From Bradyrhizobium iriomotense (GTDB lineage: Bacteria; Pseudomonadota; Alphaproteobacteria; Rhizobiales; Xanthobacteraceae), in contig NZ_JAFCLP010000002.1 in assembly GCF_018129405.1 (NCBI RefSeq), positions 558,001 through 622,000 of the forward strand: DNA of 64,000 nt, given 5' to 3'. The position numbers and the translations under genes are program-made. Below the pieces are notes generated by a model. It was not told the origin of the DNA, did not search any database, and worked only from the letters and a program-made list of their open reading frames with translations. Below are positions 1-11,673 of the stretch, piece after piece (position 1 is the stretch's first letter; the number at the start of each line of letters is the position of its first letter).

Positions 1-528
1 ACTGAAGGACGCACCAAGCAGTGCGGCCTCGCTGGTCCGGCCGAGATCGACCTCGGTCGCCCTCGCATAGGCCGCGAGCTGCCGAGCGTGGTCCATGCCG
101 GCGCCATTCAAGATATTCTTGCAGATCGCCGCCGCCAGCGCCTCGCCCCCGCCGTCCATGGCCTGGTCATACGCCTGGACGCGGCCGTAGAAGGCCTCGC
201 CGAAGGCCCGCATCCGCTTCGGCACGGTCTGGTCGCCCACGCCCATCTCGCGCAGATTGTCATCCATGTCCTCGCAGAAGCGGTCGAACAGCGCCTGCGA
301 CAGCTCCGTGGCGCCTCTAGCGCCTCCCTGAACCGTGCGCAGGCGGCGCAAGAGCAGCCACAGATGCAGCAGCAACAGGTCGAAACGCCCGTTAACCGTA
401 TCAGGCACGCCCAAGTCGCGGTAAAATATGGGTTCTCGCGCCTGCGTCACGATCATGCCATAGATGGCTTCAATGGTGCCCGGCGGGGCTAGCCGGGGTT
501 TCCTGAAGTGATTGAACGGCCAAAGCAT
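1..528 (-). CDS. Ubiquinol-cytochrome c chaperone family protein (3' part cut by window edge)
   Basis: The frame reads from an ATG at 528 leftwards off the window edge, giving 176 codons with no stop. The protein starts MLWPFNHFRKPRLAPPG and continues with a helical region containing REPIFYRDLGVPDTVNGRFD and an LLLLHLWLLLRRLR segment. This pattern is typical of the Cbp3/UQCC-like chaperone family (Ubiq_cyt_C_chap), which assists assembly of the cytochrome bc1 complex. In alphaproteobacteria it is commonly divergent from an OmlA/BamE lipoprotein gene, as here (98 nt between the starts). An internal Met at 456 is a less likely start, because the upstream residues fit the family. The C-terminus is not visible. 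Confidence 0.85.
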   Translation of the reverse strand, partial: MLWPFNHFRKPRLAPPGTIEAIYGMIVTQAREPIFYRDLGVPDTVNGRFDLLLLHLWLLLRRLRTVQGGARGATELSQALFDRFCEDMDDNLREMGVGDQTVPKRMRAFGEAFYGRVQAYDQAMDGGGEALAAAICKNILNGAGMDHARQLAAYARATEVDLGRTSEAALLGASFS

Positions 529-626
529 TGTGGTTTCCGCAAGCGGGCGCGCGCGTGTTGCATTCAGAGCCTCCGCCCGGTACTTCAGCGCCTCGCGCGA
601 CGCAAGGGGACGGAATCAGTTCCGCT

Positions 627-1112
627 ATGACGAAAACGAACCAGACCGGCCTGCGCGCGGACAAGCGGCGCGGCCTTCATGCACGCTGGCGCGGCCTGCG
701 CCTTACGGCCGCTGCGGCCTTGGTCGGCGTGGCGCTTGCGGGCTGCACCGGCGAGCAATTCCAGAAGGGCTACATCCTGCCGCCCGGCGCGCTGGAGCAG
801 ATCCCGATCGGCGCGAGCCAGGACCAGGTCCTGATCGTCATGGGCACGCCCTCCACCGTCGCGACGCTCGACGGTGAGGTGTTCTACTACATCTCGCAGC
901 GCTCGGAGCGCATGGTCGCCTTCATGAACCAGAGGGTGGTCGATCAGCGCGTGATCGCGATCTATTTCGACAAGAACCGGCGCGTGCGCCGGCTGGCGAA
1001 TTACGGCCTGCAGGACGGCAAGATCTTCGACTTCATCAGCCGCACCACGCCGACATCGGGCCAGGAGATGAGCTACCTCACGCCGATCTTCAAGCTGCTC
1101 AGCTTTAACTGA
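627..1112 (+). CDS. bamE: Outer-membrane lipoprotein of the BamE/SmpA/OmlA family
   Basis: This 161-residue protein has a basic N-terminus, a hydrophobic stretch (LTAAAALVGVAL) and a lipobox ending LAGC with the acylated Cys at about residue 40. The mature part carries the SmpA/OmlA signature: the GYILPPGALEQIPIGASQDQVLIVMG segment matches the conserved G-x-S-x-x-Q-V-x-x-x-x-G-x-P motif, followed by WYY-like FYYISQRSER. BamE is a component of the beta-barrel assembly (BAM) complex in the outer membrane. The ATG at 627 is chosen over an upstream in-frame ATG at 528, because only it places the basic region directly before the lipobox helix. The gene is divergent from the bc1 chaperone gene. Confidence 0.88.
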   Translation: MTKTNQTGLRADKRRGLHARWRGLRLTAAAALVGVALAGCTGEQFQKGYILPPGALEQIPIGASQDQVLIVMGTPSTVATLDGEVFYYISQRSERMVAFMNQRVVDQRVIAIYFDKNRRVRRLANYGLQDGKIFDFISRTTPTSGQEMSYLTPIFKLLSFN

Positions 1113-1119
1113 GCCCTTC

Positions 1120-1225
1120 TTCAGAGCGTTTTCGAGCGAAGTGGACCCCGGTTCGCGTCAAGAAAACGCGTCAAAACAAAAATTTAGAGCCCCGTTCCGA
1201 TTCATCGGAACGGAAATGGCTCTAG
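1120..1225. repeat. Intergenic palindromic repeat after bamE (family E)
   Basis: This element follows the bamE stop. It begins near AGAGCGTTTTCGAGCGAAGT and ends with a long hairpin. The core at 1192-1213 is a perfect inverted repeat with 10-bp arms and a 2-nt loop, nested in an outer AGAGCC/GGCTCT pairing. I recognise the form as a dispersed alphaproteobacterial repeat; its copy number cannot be judged from this window. It may also act as the bamE terminator, although it has no clean T-tract. Confidence 0.6.
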
Positions 1226-1334
1226 CCTGCGGCGTCGTGCCGCTATCCGCGCGGCACATGCCGTCGTGCGCGACTTGCCGTTGCGCACCGGGTTCCCTAC
1301 GCTCCCAGCAAAACAAGAAGCTGGGAGTGGATTC

Positions 1335-2348
1335 GTGTCCAAGAAACTTCAGAACACTTTGTTGTCCCGCCGTCGCGTGCTTGCCGGCGCTGCCGGCCTT
1401 TCGGCCGCAGCGATCCTGCCGCGATCGAGTCTTGCGGACTGGAAGCCCACCGAGAACGTCCGCCTCGTGGTCCCGGCTGCGGCCGGTGGCTCGACCGATG
1501 TCATGGGCCGGCTGCTGGCCGCCCATCTGCAAACCGCCTGGGGCCAGTCGGCCGTCGTGGAGAACCGCTCCGGCGGCGGCGGCACGATCGGCACCGCCGA
1601 GGTGGTCCGCGCCAAGCCCGATGGTCACACCATCCTGGTCGGTAACCCCGGCCCGAACGCGATTGCCTACAGCATCTTCAAGAACCTGACCTACAAGCCG
1701 GACCAGCTCCAGCCGGTCTCCAACATGATCCGGATCCCGAACATCGTCTCGGCCCATCCGAAGACCGGCATCAAGTCGGTCGCCGAGCTGATCACCTACC
1801 TGAAGGCCAATCCGGACAAGCTCAGCTACGCCTCCTCCGGCGTCGGCCAGAGCCCTCACCTCACCGGCGCCTGGTTCCTCCAGCTCACCGGGCTGAAGAT
1901 GACGCACATCCCGTTCCGCGGCGCGGGGCCCGCGCTCCAGGCCGCGCTCGCCGGCGACATCCAGATTCTGTTCGACAATCTCTATCCAAGCCTGCCGCAG
2001 GTGCAGAACGGCACCCTCACCGGCCTCTGCGTCACCACGCCCGAACGCAGCGACCTCGCGCCCAATCTGCCGACCATGCGCGAGAGCGCGCCGGAGCTGG
2101 CGAACTTCGATGTCTCGTCGTGGTTCGCGGTTTTCCTGCCGAAGGGCGTGCCTGCCCCCATCCTCGATGCGCTCAATCTCCAGGTGAAGGCGATGCTGGA
2201 GCGCGACGACATCAAGAAGCAGATCGCCGCCATGGGCGCCCGCGCCGATTACGGCACCCCGCAGCAGTTCGCCGACTTCGTGGACGCCGAGACGAAGAAG
2301 TTCGCCGGCATCATCCAGAAGGAAGGGCTGCAGATGGACGTGCAGTAG
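1335..2348 (+). CDS. Tripartite tricarboxylate transporter (TctC/Bug-type) periplasmic binding protein
   Basis: The product is a 337-residue exported solute-binding protein. The start is a GTG preceded by GGGAG at good spacing; an upstream ATG at 1266 would add 23 unlikely residues. The N-terminus has a twin-arginine-like SRRRVLAGAAGLSAAAIL signal. The mature part begins with the Bug-family pattern (NVRLVVPAAAGGSTDVMGRLLA) and contains VVENRSGGGGTIGTAEV and the conserved IPFRGAGPALQAALAGDIQ region. Bug proteins bind carboxylates and similar anions for TctAB permeases. No tctA or tctB lies nearby, so this is an orphan receptor, as is frequent in Bradyrhizobium and Bordetella relatives. The ligand cannot be predicted. 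Confidence 0.88.
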   Translation: MSKKLQNTLLSRRRVLAGAAGLSAAAILPRSSLADWKPTENVRLVVPAAAGGSTDVMGRLLAAHLQTAWGQSAVVENRSGGGGTIGTAEVVRAKPDGHTILVGNPGPNAIAYSIFKNLTYKPDQLQPVSNMIRIPNIVSAHPKTGIKSVAELITYLKANPDKLSYASSGVGQSPHLTGAWFLQLTGLKMTHIPFRGAGPALQAALAGDIQILFDNLYPSLPQVQNGTLTGLCVTTPERSDLAPNLPTMRESAPELANFDVSSWFAVFLPKGVPAPILDALNLQVKAMLERDDIKKQIAAMGARADYGTPQQFADFVDAETKKFAGIIQKEGLQMDVQ

Positions 2349-2355
2349 CGCGCAG

Positions 2356-2437
2356 CGTCATTCCGGGGCGATGCGCAGCATCGAACCCGGAATCTCGAGA
2401 TTCCGGGTCTGGTCCTTCGGACCAACCCGGAATGACA
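2356..2437. repeat. Palindromic repeat, family B
   Basis: The element starts CGTCATTCCGGGG and ends CCCGGAATGACA. It contains internal hairpins (GATGCGCAGCATC; GGAATCTCGAGATTCC; GGTCCTTCGGACC). Related copies lie at 7081-7184 and 46754-46835. It sits between the convergent ends of the TctC-type gene and hppA. Confidence 0.8.
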
Positions 2438-2446
2438 ACGCGAATC

Positions 2447-2477
2447 AAAAACCCCGCGGCTCGCGCCGCGGGGTTTT
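2447..2477. terminator. Bidirectional intrinsic terminator between the TctC-type gene and hppA
   Basis: A perfect GC-rich stem (CCCCGCGGC at 2452-2460 pairing with 2465-2473, 4-nt loop) is flanked by A-rich sequence on the left and TTTT on the right. It can therefore terminate transcripts from both converging genes. Confidence 0.88.
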
Positions 2478-2498
2478 GTCTTGTCTCATCATCGCGTC

Positions 2499-4613
<2,115 letters not shown>

Positions 4614-4695
4614 GTGATTTTTGCCTCAGATCCTTGATGTACCCCCGGCGCCTTTTGTTGTCCGTCGTGCGGTACGGCGCCTTGATTTTGAACAA

Positions 4696-4722
4696 AGCCG
4701 CCCCTTTCCCGAAGGGGCGGCT
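4696..4722 (-). terminator. Hairpin between thiL and hppA
   Basis: An 11-bp perfect inverted repeat (AGCCGCCCCTT paired with AAGGGGCGGCT, 5-nt loop) lies in the 231-nt gap between thiL and hppA. On the minus strand it is followed by only a short T-containing stretch (TTGTTC), so termination may be partial. It could set hppA apart from the upstream genes. Confidence 0.5.
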
Positions 4723-4844
4723 CCAGTCGGTCACAAGCTTGCCAAAATCAAATTGAGGGTGCAACGCCGGATGAGGCCGAAAAAGCCGATCTCGGCAGGT
4801 ATTTAGCCAGTCCCGAGAACTAAGATGCCGGTTTGGAGCAATTC

Positions 4845-5843
4845 CTAGAAATGGCTGTAGGACAGCCGCTTCAAGGTCAGTTCTCGCCCCTGCCCGTCCA
4901 GGAAGCGTGGCCGCTTCTGGCCCGCGACGATCGTGCCGATCGCGGCGACGGAAAGGCCCGCCGCCCGACCGGCCGCAATCAGAGCATCGCTTTGCGCCGG
5001 CGGAACAGTGCACAGGACCTCGTAATCGTCGCCTCCGGCCAGCAGCGTCTCAACGCAAACAACGTTGCGGGCGACGAGACTTGCTGCGGTCGCCGAAAGC
5101 GGCACGCTCGCCACGTCGACCGTGGCCGTGACGCCGGACGCTGCACAGAGTTTGGTCAGATCGCCGGCAAGGCCATCGGAGACGTCCATCGCGGCCGACG
5201 CATGGTCGCGCACGGCCCGGGCCAGCACATTGCGCGGCTGCGGCACTCGATAGCGCGAGATCAAGGCTTCTCTTCCCGCGGGATCGGATGCCAGCCCCTC
5301 AGCCGCGGCGCCACCGGTGAGCACGTCGAGGCCGAGCGCGGCATCGCCGATCGTGCCTGTCACCAGGATACGATCGCCGGCCCTGGCGCCGGTGCGGCCG
5401 ACCATCCGCCCCTTCGGCACGCGGCCGAAGGCGGTGATCGAGATCATCTGCGGTCCCGGCGTCGAGACAGTGTCGCCGCCGAGCAGCGGACAGGCGAACG
5501 CTTTCGCATCCTCGCCGAGCGCATCCGCAAACGGCCTGAGCCATGCATCCTCCTTGCTCCGCAACGCCAGCGTCAGCACGAAGCCGGCCGGCGCCGCGCC
5601 TTTGGCGGCAAGATCGGACAGGTTCACCCGCAACGCCTTGCGCGCGATGGTCTCGGGGGGATCGGTGGCAAGATAGTGCACGCCCTCGACCACGGCATCG
5701 GTGGTGACGACGATGTCGTCGCCGGATGAGGACAGGACCGCCGCGTCGTCGACCAGCCCGAACGCACCGGGATCGGTCGCCAGCGGCTTGAAATAGCGCG
5801 CGATGAGGGCGTCTTCGGCGGAGGGATTCTGCTGGTTTGCCAT
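4845..5843 (-). CDS. thiL: Thiamine-monophosphate kinase
   Basis: ThiL phosphorylates thiamine monophosphate with ATP to give thiamine diphosphate, the last step of cofactor synthesis. The 332-residue protein shows the PurM/AIRS-like fold signatures: GLVDDAAVL near residue 34, VVTTDAVVEGVHY, the RKALRVNLSDLAAKGAAP motif that binds Mg-ATP, and the GGDDYEVL motif in the C-terminal half. The start MANQQNPSAEDALIARYF at 5843 fits the family; the longer frame to 5858 adds only five residues. It lies downstream of nusB in the same direction, the common alphaproteobacterial order ribH-nusB-thiL. Confidence 0.95.
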   Translation of the reverse strand: MANQQNPSAEDALIARYFKPLATDPGAFGLVDDAAVLSSSGDDIVVTTDAVVEGVHYLATDPPETIARKALRVNLSDLAAKGAAPAGFVLTLALRSKEDAWLRPFADALGEDAKAFACPLLGGDTVSTPGPQMISITAFGRVPKGRMVGRTGARAGDRILVTGTIGDAALGLDVLTGGAAAEGLASDPAGREALISRYRVPQPRNVLARAVRDHASAAMDVSDGLAGDLTKLCAASGVTATVDVASVPLSATAASLVARNVVCVETLLAGGDDYEVLCTVPPAQSDALIAAGRAAGLSVAAIGTIVAGQKRPRFLDGQGRELTLKRLSYSHF

Positions 5844-5864
5844 CAGAGTCAGCCCCACACTCCA

Positions 5865-5969
5865 CTGTCATCGCCCGGCTTGACCGGGCGATCCAGTATT
5901 CCAGAGGCGGTTACGTAAAATCGACAGGCCGCGGCGTACTGGATCACCCGCCTTCGCGGGTGATGACAG
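5865..5969. repeat. Composite palindromic repeat, family A
   Basis: The outer arms are TGTCATC and GATGACA. Each end carries its own hairpin (CGCCCGG CTTGA CCGGGCG, and CACCCGC CTTC GCGGGTG), linked by a CCAGTA...TACTGG pairing. The layout matches copies at 16608-16714, 28542-28647 and 31872-31976. It sits between nusB and thiL, two genes transcribed in the same direction. Confidence 0.82.
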
Positions 5970-6018
5970 CGGAATATGGGGCAGCCGTCTCGCATCACTT
6001 CACCGCCCTCGCGGGAAA

Positions 6019-6516
6019 CTACCCCCGCCCGAACTCGTCACCGCGAAACTGGCGGCCGATCTGGTCGAGCACGGCGTTGACCATGCCGGTCTCCTCGCGG
6101 TCGACAAAGGCATTGGCGACGTCGACATATTCGGAAACGACGACGCGGCCCGGCACGTCCTTGCGGTGCTGGAGCTCATAGGCCCCGGCCCGCAGCACAG
6201 CGCGCAGGATCGCCTCGATCCGCTTGAGCGGCCAGCCCTTCGACAGCGCTTCGTCGATCAGGGGGTCGAGCTTCTTCTGGTCACGCACGACGCCGGAGAC
6301 GACGTCGCGGAAGAAGGCGGCTTCCGCCGGCAGATATGTATCGCCCTCGACCTCGTTGCCGAGCCAGTGGCTTTCGAACTCGGCGAAGATGTCGTTGATG
6401 CCGGCGCCGGCAATGTCCATTTGGTACAGCGCCTGGACGGCCGCGAGCCGCGCCGCGCCGCGCCGGTTCGCCTTCTTCTCCGCAAGCCCCGCCGGCTTCT
6501 TGGTGTTGTCAGCCAT
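6019..6516 (-). CDS. nusB: Transcription antitermination factor NusB
   Basis: This 165-residue all-helical protein has the NusB pattern: RRGAARLAAVQALYQMDIAG near the N-terminus, and RIEAILRAVLRAGAYELQ followed by VVVSEYVDVANAFVDREETGMVNAVLDQIGR at the C-terminus. NusB with NusE (S10) binds boxA RNA and supports antitermination on rRNA operons. The start at 6516 (MADNTKKPAG) is chosen because the longer frame would run deep into ribH, whose stop lies only 4 nt upstream. The close spacing implies cotranscription with ribH. Confidence 0.95.
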   Translation of the reverse strand: MADNTKKPAGLAEKKANRRGAARLAAVQALYQMDIAGAGINDIFAEFESHWLGNEVEGDTYLPAEAAFFRDVVSGVVRDQKKLDPLIDEALSKGWPLKRIEAILRAVLRAGAYELQHRKDVPGRVVVSEYVDVANAFVDREETGMVNAVLDQIGRQFRGDEFGRG

Positions 6517-6520
6517 GACT

Positions 6521-7012
6521 TCAGGCCCGCGCCAGACGGCGTTTGATACGCAGCATTGCAAGCGCCGCGCGCGCGGCATCGCCGCCCTTGTTGAGCTCAC
6601 TGGCACGCGCCCGCGCCCAGGCCTGCGCCTCGGTGTTGACGGTGAGAATGCCGTTGCCGAGCGGCAGCTTTCGCGCCACGGCGAGGTCCATCAGCGCGCG
6701 CGAGGATTCCTGCGAGACGATCTCGAAATGGATGGTGTCGCCGCGGATCACGCAGCCAAGCGCGATCACCGCGTCATAGGGCTTGCCGTTCGCCGCCGCG
6801 GCATCGACCGCGATGGCCACCGCCGCCGGGATCTCCAGCGCGCCGGGAACCGTAATGACGTCATGCGTCAGACCGGCCGCCTTCAACTCGGCCACCGCGC
6901 CATCCAGCAGCGCGTCCTGGAGATCGTCATAGAACCGCGCCTCGACAATCAGCGCACGTGCGCCGGAAATGTCGGTTTGGTCCTTCAGGGGTGCGCGCCG
7001 CGCGTCTGCCAT
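6521..7012 (-). CDS. ribH: 6,7-dimethyl-8-ribityllumazine synthase
   Basis: RibH condenses the ribityl-aminouracil intermediate with dihydroxybutanone phosphate to give the lumazine precursor of riboflavin. The 163-residue protein contains the conserved substrate loop VPGALEIP, the [12 protein letters not shown] phosphate-binding and catalytic-His region, and [17 protein letters not shown], where many relatives have G-L-L-T/N-T-E. Its length is normal for the family. It lies in the riboflavin run with ribE and ribD upstream, separated from ribE by a family B repeat. Confidence 0.95.
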   Translation of the reverse strand: MADARRAPLKDQTDISGARALIVEARFYDDLQDALLDGAVAELKAAGLTHDVITVPGALEIPAAVAIAVDAAAANGKPYDAVIALGCVIRGDTIHFEIVSQESSRALMDLAVARKLPLGNGILTVNTEAQAWARARASELNKGGDAARAALAMLRIKRRLARA

Positions 7013-7080
7013 CGTTCAATCCGTTTCGAAAGGGGTCGGCGCTATGTAGTCGCCGCAGGTCCGTAAGCCAAGTTAGAAAC

Positions 7081-7184
7081 TGTCATTCCGGAGCGATGCA
7101 AAGCATCGAACCCGGAATCTCGAGATTCCCCGGTGCGCAATTGCGCACCTGTGGTCTGGTCCTGCGGACCATCCCGGAATGACG
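7081..7184. repeat. Palindromic repeat, family B (longer variant)
   Basis: It starts TGTCATTCCGGAGCGATGC and ends CATCCCGGAATGACGG. It has the family B hairpins plus an extra GGTGCGCAATTGCGCACC palindrome in the middle. The same GTGCGCAATTGCGCAC palindrome also occurs inside the family C copy near 19670, which suggests modular exchange. It sits inside the ribE-ribH interval. Confidence 0.8.
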
Positions 7185-7194
7185 GCTGCGCCGG

Positions 7195-7803
7195 TCACTT
7201 CATTTCCGTCAGCCGCGCCGCGTAGCGGGCCATCAGATCGACCTCGATATTGACCTCGGCGCCTGCCTTCCAGCCACCGATCGTCGTGACCGTCAGCGTG
7301 TGCGGGATGATCAGCACCGAAAAGGTCACATCTGCAACCGTATTGATCGTCAGCGAGACACCGTCGAGCGTGATCGAGCCCTTGGTGGCGATGAAGCGCG
7401 CCAGCTCGCGCGTCGTCGAGAGCACGAACCGCGCCATGTCGGGCAGGTCTTCGCGACTGACGATGGTGGCGATGCCATCGGCGTGGCCGGCGACGATATG
7501 GCCGCCGAGCTCGTCGCCGATCTTCAGCGCGCGCTCGAGATTGAGCTTCGTCCCCAGCTTCCAGTGCTTTGCCGTCGTCAGCGCCAGCGTCTCGGCCGCG
7601 GCATCGACATCGAACCACGTCCTGCCGTCGGCAACGCCCGAGGCCACCACCGTCAGGCAGACGCCGTTGCAGGCGATCGAGGCGCCGTCGGCAATGGTGG
7701 TCTGATCGTAGCGGCAGGCGATGCGCAGCCGGTGCAGTTGCCCCTGCGCCGTTGGCGTGAAGCTGACGATCTCGCCGATATCGGTGATAATGCCGGTGAA
7801 CAT
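7195..7803 (-). CDS. ribE: Riboflavin synthase, alpha-chain type
   Basis: Riboflavin synthase dismutates two lumazine molecules into riboflavin and the pyrimidine substrate. The 202-residue protein begins with the family hallmark MFTGIITDIGEI and contains two lumazine-binding repeats, each with a G-x-S-I-A/T-x-x-G-V-C/S-L-T motif (GASIACNGVCLTV and GSITLDGVSLTI). The frame is open for 65 codons further upstream, but the MFTGII start at 7803 is diagnostic and lies 1 nt after the ribD stop, indicating tight coupling. Confidence 0.95.
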   Translation of the reverse strand: MFTGIITDIGEIVSFTPTAQGQLHRLRIACRYDQTTIADGASIACNGVCLTVVASGVADGRTWFDVDAAAETLALTTAKHWKLGTKLNLERALKIGDELGGHIVAGHADGIATIVSREDLPDMARFVLSTTRELARFIATKGSITLDGVSLTINTVADVTFSVLIIPHTLTVTTIGGWKAGAEVNIEVDLMARYAARLTEMK

Positions 7804-7804
7804 G

Positions 7805-8953
7805 TTAGGCGCGCTCGTAGACGGTGAGAGTATCGTGGTCGAATGTCTCGCTAGCATGAACCTTATAGGCCTGCGACTGCGTGATTTTCGACAGGGGCAA
7901 TGCATCGAGCGCATCGACGCCGCCCTCGCCGACCGCTTCCGCCCCGCGGAACAGCCAGATCTCGTCGACGAGATCGGCCGCGACGAACGAAGCCGCAACG
8001 CGGCTGCCGCCTTCGACCATCAGCCGCGTGATGCCCTTCTCCGCCAGTGCATGCAGCACGGCCGGTAGATCGAATCCGGATGCACTGCCCGGCGGCATCC
8101 GCATGATTTGCGCACCGGCAGCGCCAAGGCGGGTCGCGGCGGCCGCTTCCGCAAGCTCGGAAGCAATCACCCAAAGCTGTGTCTCACGTGCGGAGCGCAC
8201 GAGCTGGCTCGAGGCCGGAATGCGCAGATTCTGGTCGAGAACGACACGTATTGGAGAACGCGCTTCCATGCCCGGCAGGCGGCAATTGAGCTGCGGATCG
8301 TCGGCCAGCACCGTGCCGATGCCGACCAGAATGGCGTCGCTCTGCGCGCGTAGGAGATGCACACGGTCGCGCACGGCCTCCCCCGTGATCGCGACTGGCT
8401 TGCCGCCGGCCGCACCGATCTTGCCGTCGGGCGAGACAGCGAGCTTCAGGATCACATGCGGGCGCTTGTCACGGATGCGGCGAAAATGCCCGGCGTGGTC
8501 GAACGCAGCCTCCGCCGCGCAAAGACCGACATCCACCGCGATGCCGGCGGCGCGCAGGCGCGCATGGCCCTGGCCCGCCACTTCCGGATTGGGATCCTCG
8601 ATCGCCGCTACCACGCGCTTGATGCCGGCTGCAATCACCGCGTCGGCGCAAGGCGGCGACTTGCCGAAATGCGAGCACGGCTCGAGCGTGACATAGAGCG
8701 TGGCACCGCGTGCCGCCTCGCCTGCGCGCCGCAGCGCCTCGGGCTCGCCATGCGGACGCCCGCCCGGTTGCGTCCAGCCGCGGCCGACGATGAGACCGTC
8801 CTTGACGATCACGGCACCCACAGCCGGATTGGGCCAGGTGCGCCCCTGCCCGCGCTTACCCAGCGAAAGTGCCAGCTCCATGAAGCGGCGATCCGCGTTC
8901 TTGGCCTCGCGGGCCTTCTGCGCGAACTGATCTTCCAGGATGCGGAAGATCAT
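7805..8953 (-). CDS. ribD: Bifunctional pyrimidine deaminase / uracil reductase RibD
   Basis: RibD carries out the deamination and side-chain reduction steps of riboflavin synthesis. The N-terminal deaminase domain (about 1-150) shows the zinc site HGE (68-70) with [14 protein letters not shown] (Cys93, Cys102). The C-terminal reductase domain starts near [18 protein letters not shown] and includes the RSPIRVVLD and [12 protein letters not shown] motifs. The 382-residue length is normal. It overlaps the 3' end of nrdR by 4 nt and is followed by ribE after 1 nt. No FMN riboswitch is seen upstream. Confidence 0.95.
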   Translation of the reverse strand: MIFRILEDQFAQKAREAKNADRRFMELALSLGKRGQGRTWPNPAVGAVIVKDGLIVGRGWTQPGGRPHGEPEALRRAGEAARGATLYVTLEPCSHFGKSPPCADAVIAAGIKRVVAAIEDPNPEVAGQGHARLRAAGIAVDVGLCAAEAAFDHAGHFRRIRDKRPHVILKLAVSPDGKIGAAGGKPVAITGEAVRDRVHLLRAQSDAILVGIGTVLADDPQLNCRLPGMEARSPIRVVLDQNLRIPASSQLVRSARETQLWVIASELAEAAAATRLGAAGAQIMRMPPGSASGFDLPAVLHALAEKGITRLMVEGGSRVAASFVAADLVDEIWLFRGAEAVGEGGVDALDALPLSKITQSQAYKVHASETFDHDTLTVYERA

Positions 8954-9432
8954 TTGCGGATCGCGGCGAGCCGCGCTTCCTCCTCACCGGAGAGCTCGCC
9001 GAGCACGTCGGCGAAATCCTTGGCCTCGCGGAAATTGCGGTAGACCGAGGCGAAGCGCACATAGGCGACGTCGTCGAGCGTGCGCAGATGCTCCATCACG
9101 GTCTCGCCGATCACCTCGGAGGAGATCTCGGCCTCGCCCCCGGTCTCGAGCTCGCGCACGATGGTGGAGACCATCTTCTCCACCCGCTCGGGCTCGACCT
9201 GCCGCTTGCGCAGCGAAATCTGTACCGAGCGCATCAGCTTGTCGCGATCGAACGGCACGCGGCGGCCGTTGCGCTTGATGACAGTGAGCTCGCGCAGCTG
9301 CACGCGCTCGAAGGTGGTGAAGCGGAAATTGCAGGCGACGCACACGCGCCGCCTGCGGATCACGGACGAGTCCTCGGTCGGACGCGAGTCCTTTACCTGC
9401 GTATCGAGACTATTGCAGTTCGGGCAGCGCAT
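8950..9432 (-). CDS. nrdR: Transcriptional repressor NrdR
   Basis: NrdR senses nucleotide status and represses ribonucleotide reductase genes. The 160-residue protein has an N-terminal zinc ribbon (CPNC at 3-6 and CVAC at 31-34), then the [19 protein letters not shown] link and an ATP-cone domain beginning [16 protein letters not shown]. The Cys residues and length are standard. It lies 15 nt after glyA and overlaps ribD by 4 nt, the glyA-nrdR-ribD order common in alphaproteobacteria. Confidence 0.97.
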   Translation of the reverse strand: MRCPNCNSLDTQVKDSRPTEDSSVIRRRRVCVACNFRFTTFERVQLRELTVIKRNGRRVPFDRDKLMRSVQISLRKRQVEPERVEKMVSTIVRELETGGEAEISSEVIGETVMEHLRTLDDVAYVRFASVYRNFREAKDFADVLGELSGEEEARLAAIRK

Positions 9433-9447
9433 CCGTTGAACCCAGCC

Positions 9448-10746
<1,299 letters not shown>

Positions 10747-11055
10747 CTTGCGAATATCTCCACCGCCGCAGCCTTTTGGCGGGCTACGGGCGGGTCTGGT
10801 GTGGCGATCGGAAGCACGCGCGATCTACCACATCGCCCGCCCCCGGCCAAGCATTTGCGGGTCGGGCCTGATATTTATGCAAGATATGGTGGGAATCGCG
10901 GAATTCGGGCCTGTCCCGGGAATCCCGATCACCGTAAAAATGCGACCCATTTCTATTTTAGATTGTATAAAAATATAAAGACACCCAGTAGGCCGCCGGT
11001 TCTTATGAGGATCCAGGCATTATAGGGTACGAATTGGCCACATGCTGGAGGTGAA
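10747..11055. other. Promoter-bearing intergenic region between glyA and a small plus-strand gene
   Basis: This 309-nt gap separates two divergent genes. It contains an unusually AT-rich patch at about 10945-10980. A perfect TATAAT lies on the minus strand at 11019-11024, but no good -35 was found at 16-18 nt. No coding frame is convincing here, and the exact glyA promoter cannot be fixed by eye. Confidence 0.4.
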
Positions 11056-11376
11056 ATGTCAGGCAAGATCGAACAATGCGTGAAGGTGCATGTCCCCCTG
11101 TCGGGCCCCGGTCTTGGAACAGCCGAGGAACGCACTTCAATTCACAGCGTCTCCGACAGGCTGCACGACGCAATCATTTTGCATGAAGTCGGCGAATTTG
11201 ACGGCGACGAGTTTGGGGGCGGCGAATGCCAGCTGTTTATGTACGGCCCGGATGCAAATGCACGCTTCGAAGCAATCTTCCCGATCTTGAGCAGCTGGCC
11301 GGCTCTAAAAGGGGGATACGCCGTCAAGAGGTTCGGTCCTCCCGGATCGAGGACCGAAAAGGTTGAGTTCAAATAG
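11056..11376 (+). CDS. Conserved small protein of unknown function
   Basis: I do not recognise the family of this 106-residue soluble protein. The reasons to accept it are a strong GGAGGTGAA site directly before the ATG at 11056 and a clear globular composition. It is acidic in the middle (DGDEFGGGECQLFMYGPDANARF) and ends near GPPGSRTEKVEFK. No signal peptide or membrane segment is visible. The GECQLFMYGPDA stretch suggests a small alpha-beta fold. It stands alone, divergent from glyA and convergent with the next two small genes. Confidence 0.7.
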   Translation: MSGKIEQCVKVHVPLSGPGLGTAEERTSIHSVSDRLHDAIILHEVGEFDGDEFGGGECQLFMYGPDANARFEAIFPILSSWPALKGGYAVKRFGPPGSRTEKVEFK

Positions 11377-11414
11377 GGCTGCCGCCAATTCGGCTGTTGC
11401 GATCCGGCCCCCTC

Positions 11415-11636
11415 TTACAAGCCGGTATACCCCGCCTTCACCGGGTCCACGCTACCGTCGAGCTGGCGGAGATAGGTCAGGCCGCAGACCGTCAACCTGT
11501 GCGGGTCCTTCTCGCCCGCTTCTACCAGGGTATTGAGGTAGTTCGTGACCTTGGCCCGTGCCTCCTCGCTGGCCGCAGCGGTGCGGTTGGCGAGCAGGTC
11601 ATAGGTCTGCATGATGCGGTCGATGGCAGCTTCCAT
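11415..11636 (-). CDS. Small conserved protein of unknown function
   Basis: The 73-residue product starts MEAAIDRIMQTYDLLANRTA, is strongly helical, and ends near VDPVKAGYTGL. The ATG at 11636 is preferred over an upstream one at 11681, which would run into the neighbouring gene. It follows another small gene by 37 nt in the same direction, so the two probably form an operon. I recall similar hypothetical proteins in Bradyrhizobium, but no function is known to me. Confidence 0.65.
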   Translation of the reverse strand: MEAAIDRIMQTYDLLANRTAAASEEARAKVTNYLNTLVEAGEKDPHRLTVCGLTYLRQLDGSVDPVKAGYTGL

Positions 11637-11673
11637 TGCACCCTCTGGTTCTCTCAAGTCTTGGGAATCTTGA

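Noticed and set aside
7013-7194. Possible FMN riboswitch in the rib region
   Set aside because: The gap is explained by a family B repeat, and no conserved RFN-element segments are visible here or upstream of ribD.
11019-11024. Perfect TATAAT on the minus strand upstream of glyA
   Set aside because: No acceptable -35 at 16-18 nt, and it is about 270 nt from glyA; left as a possibility only.
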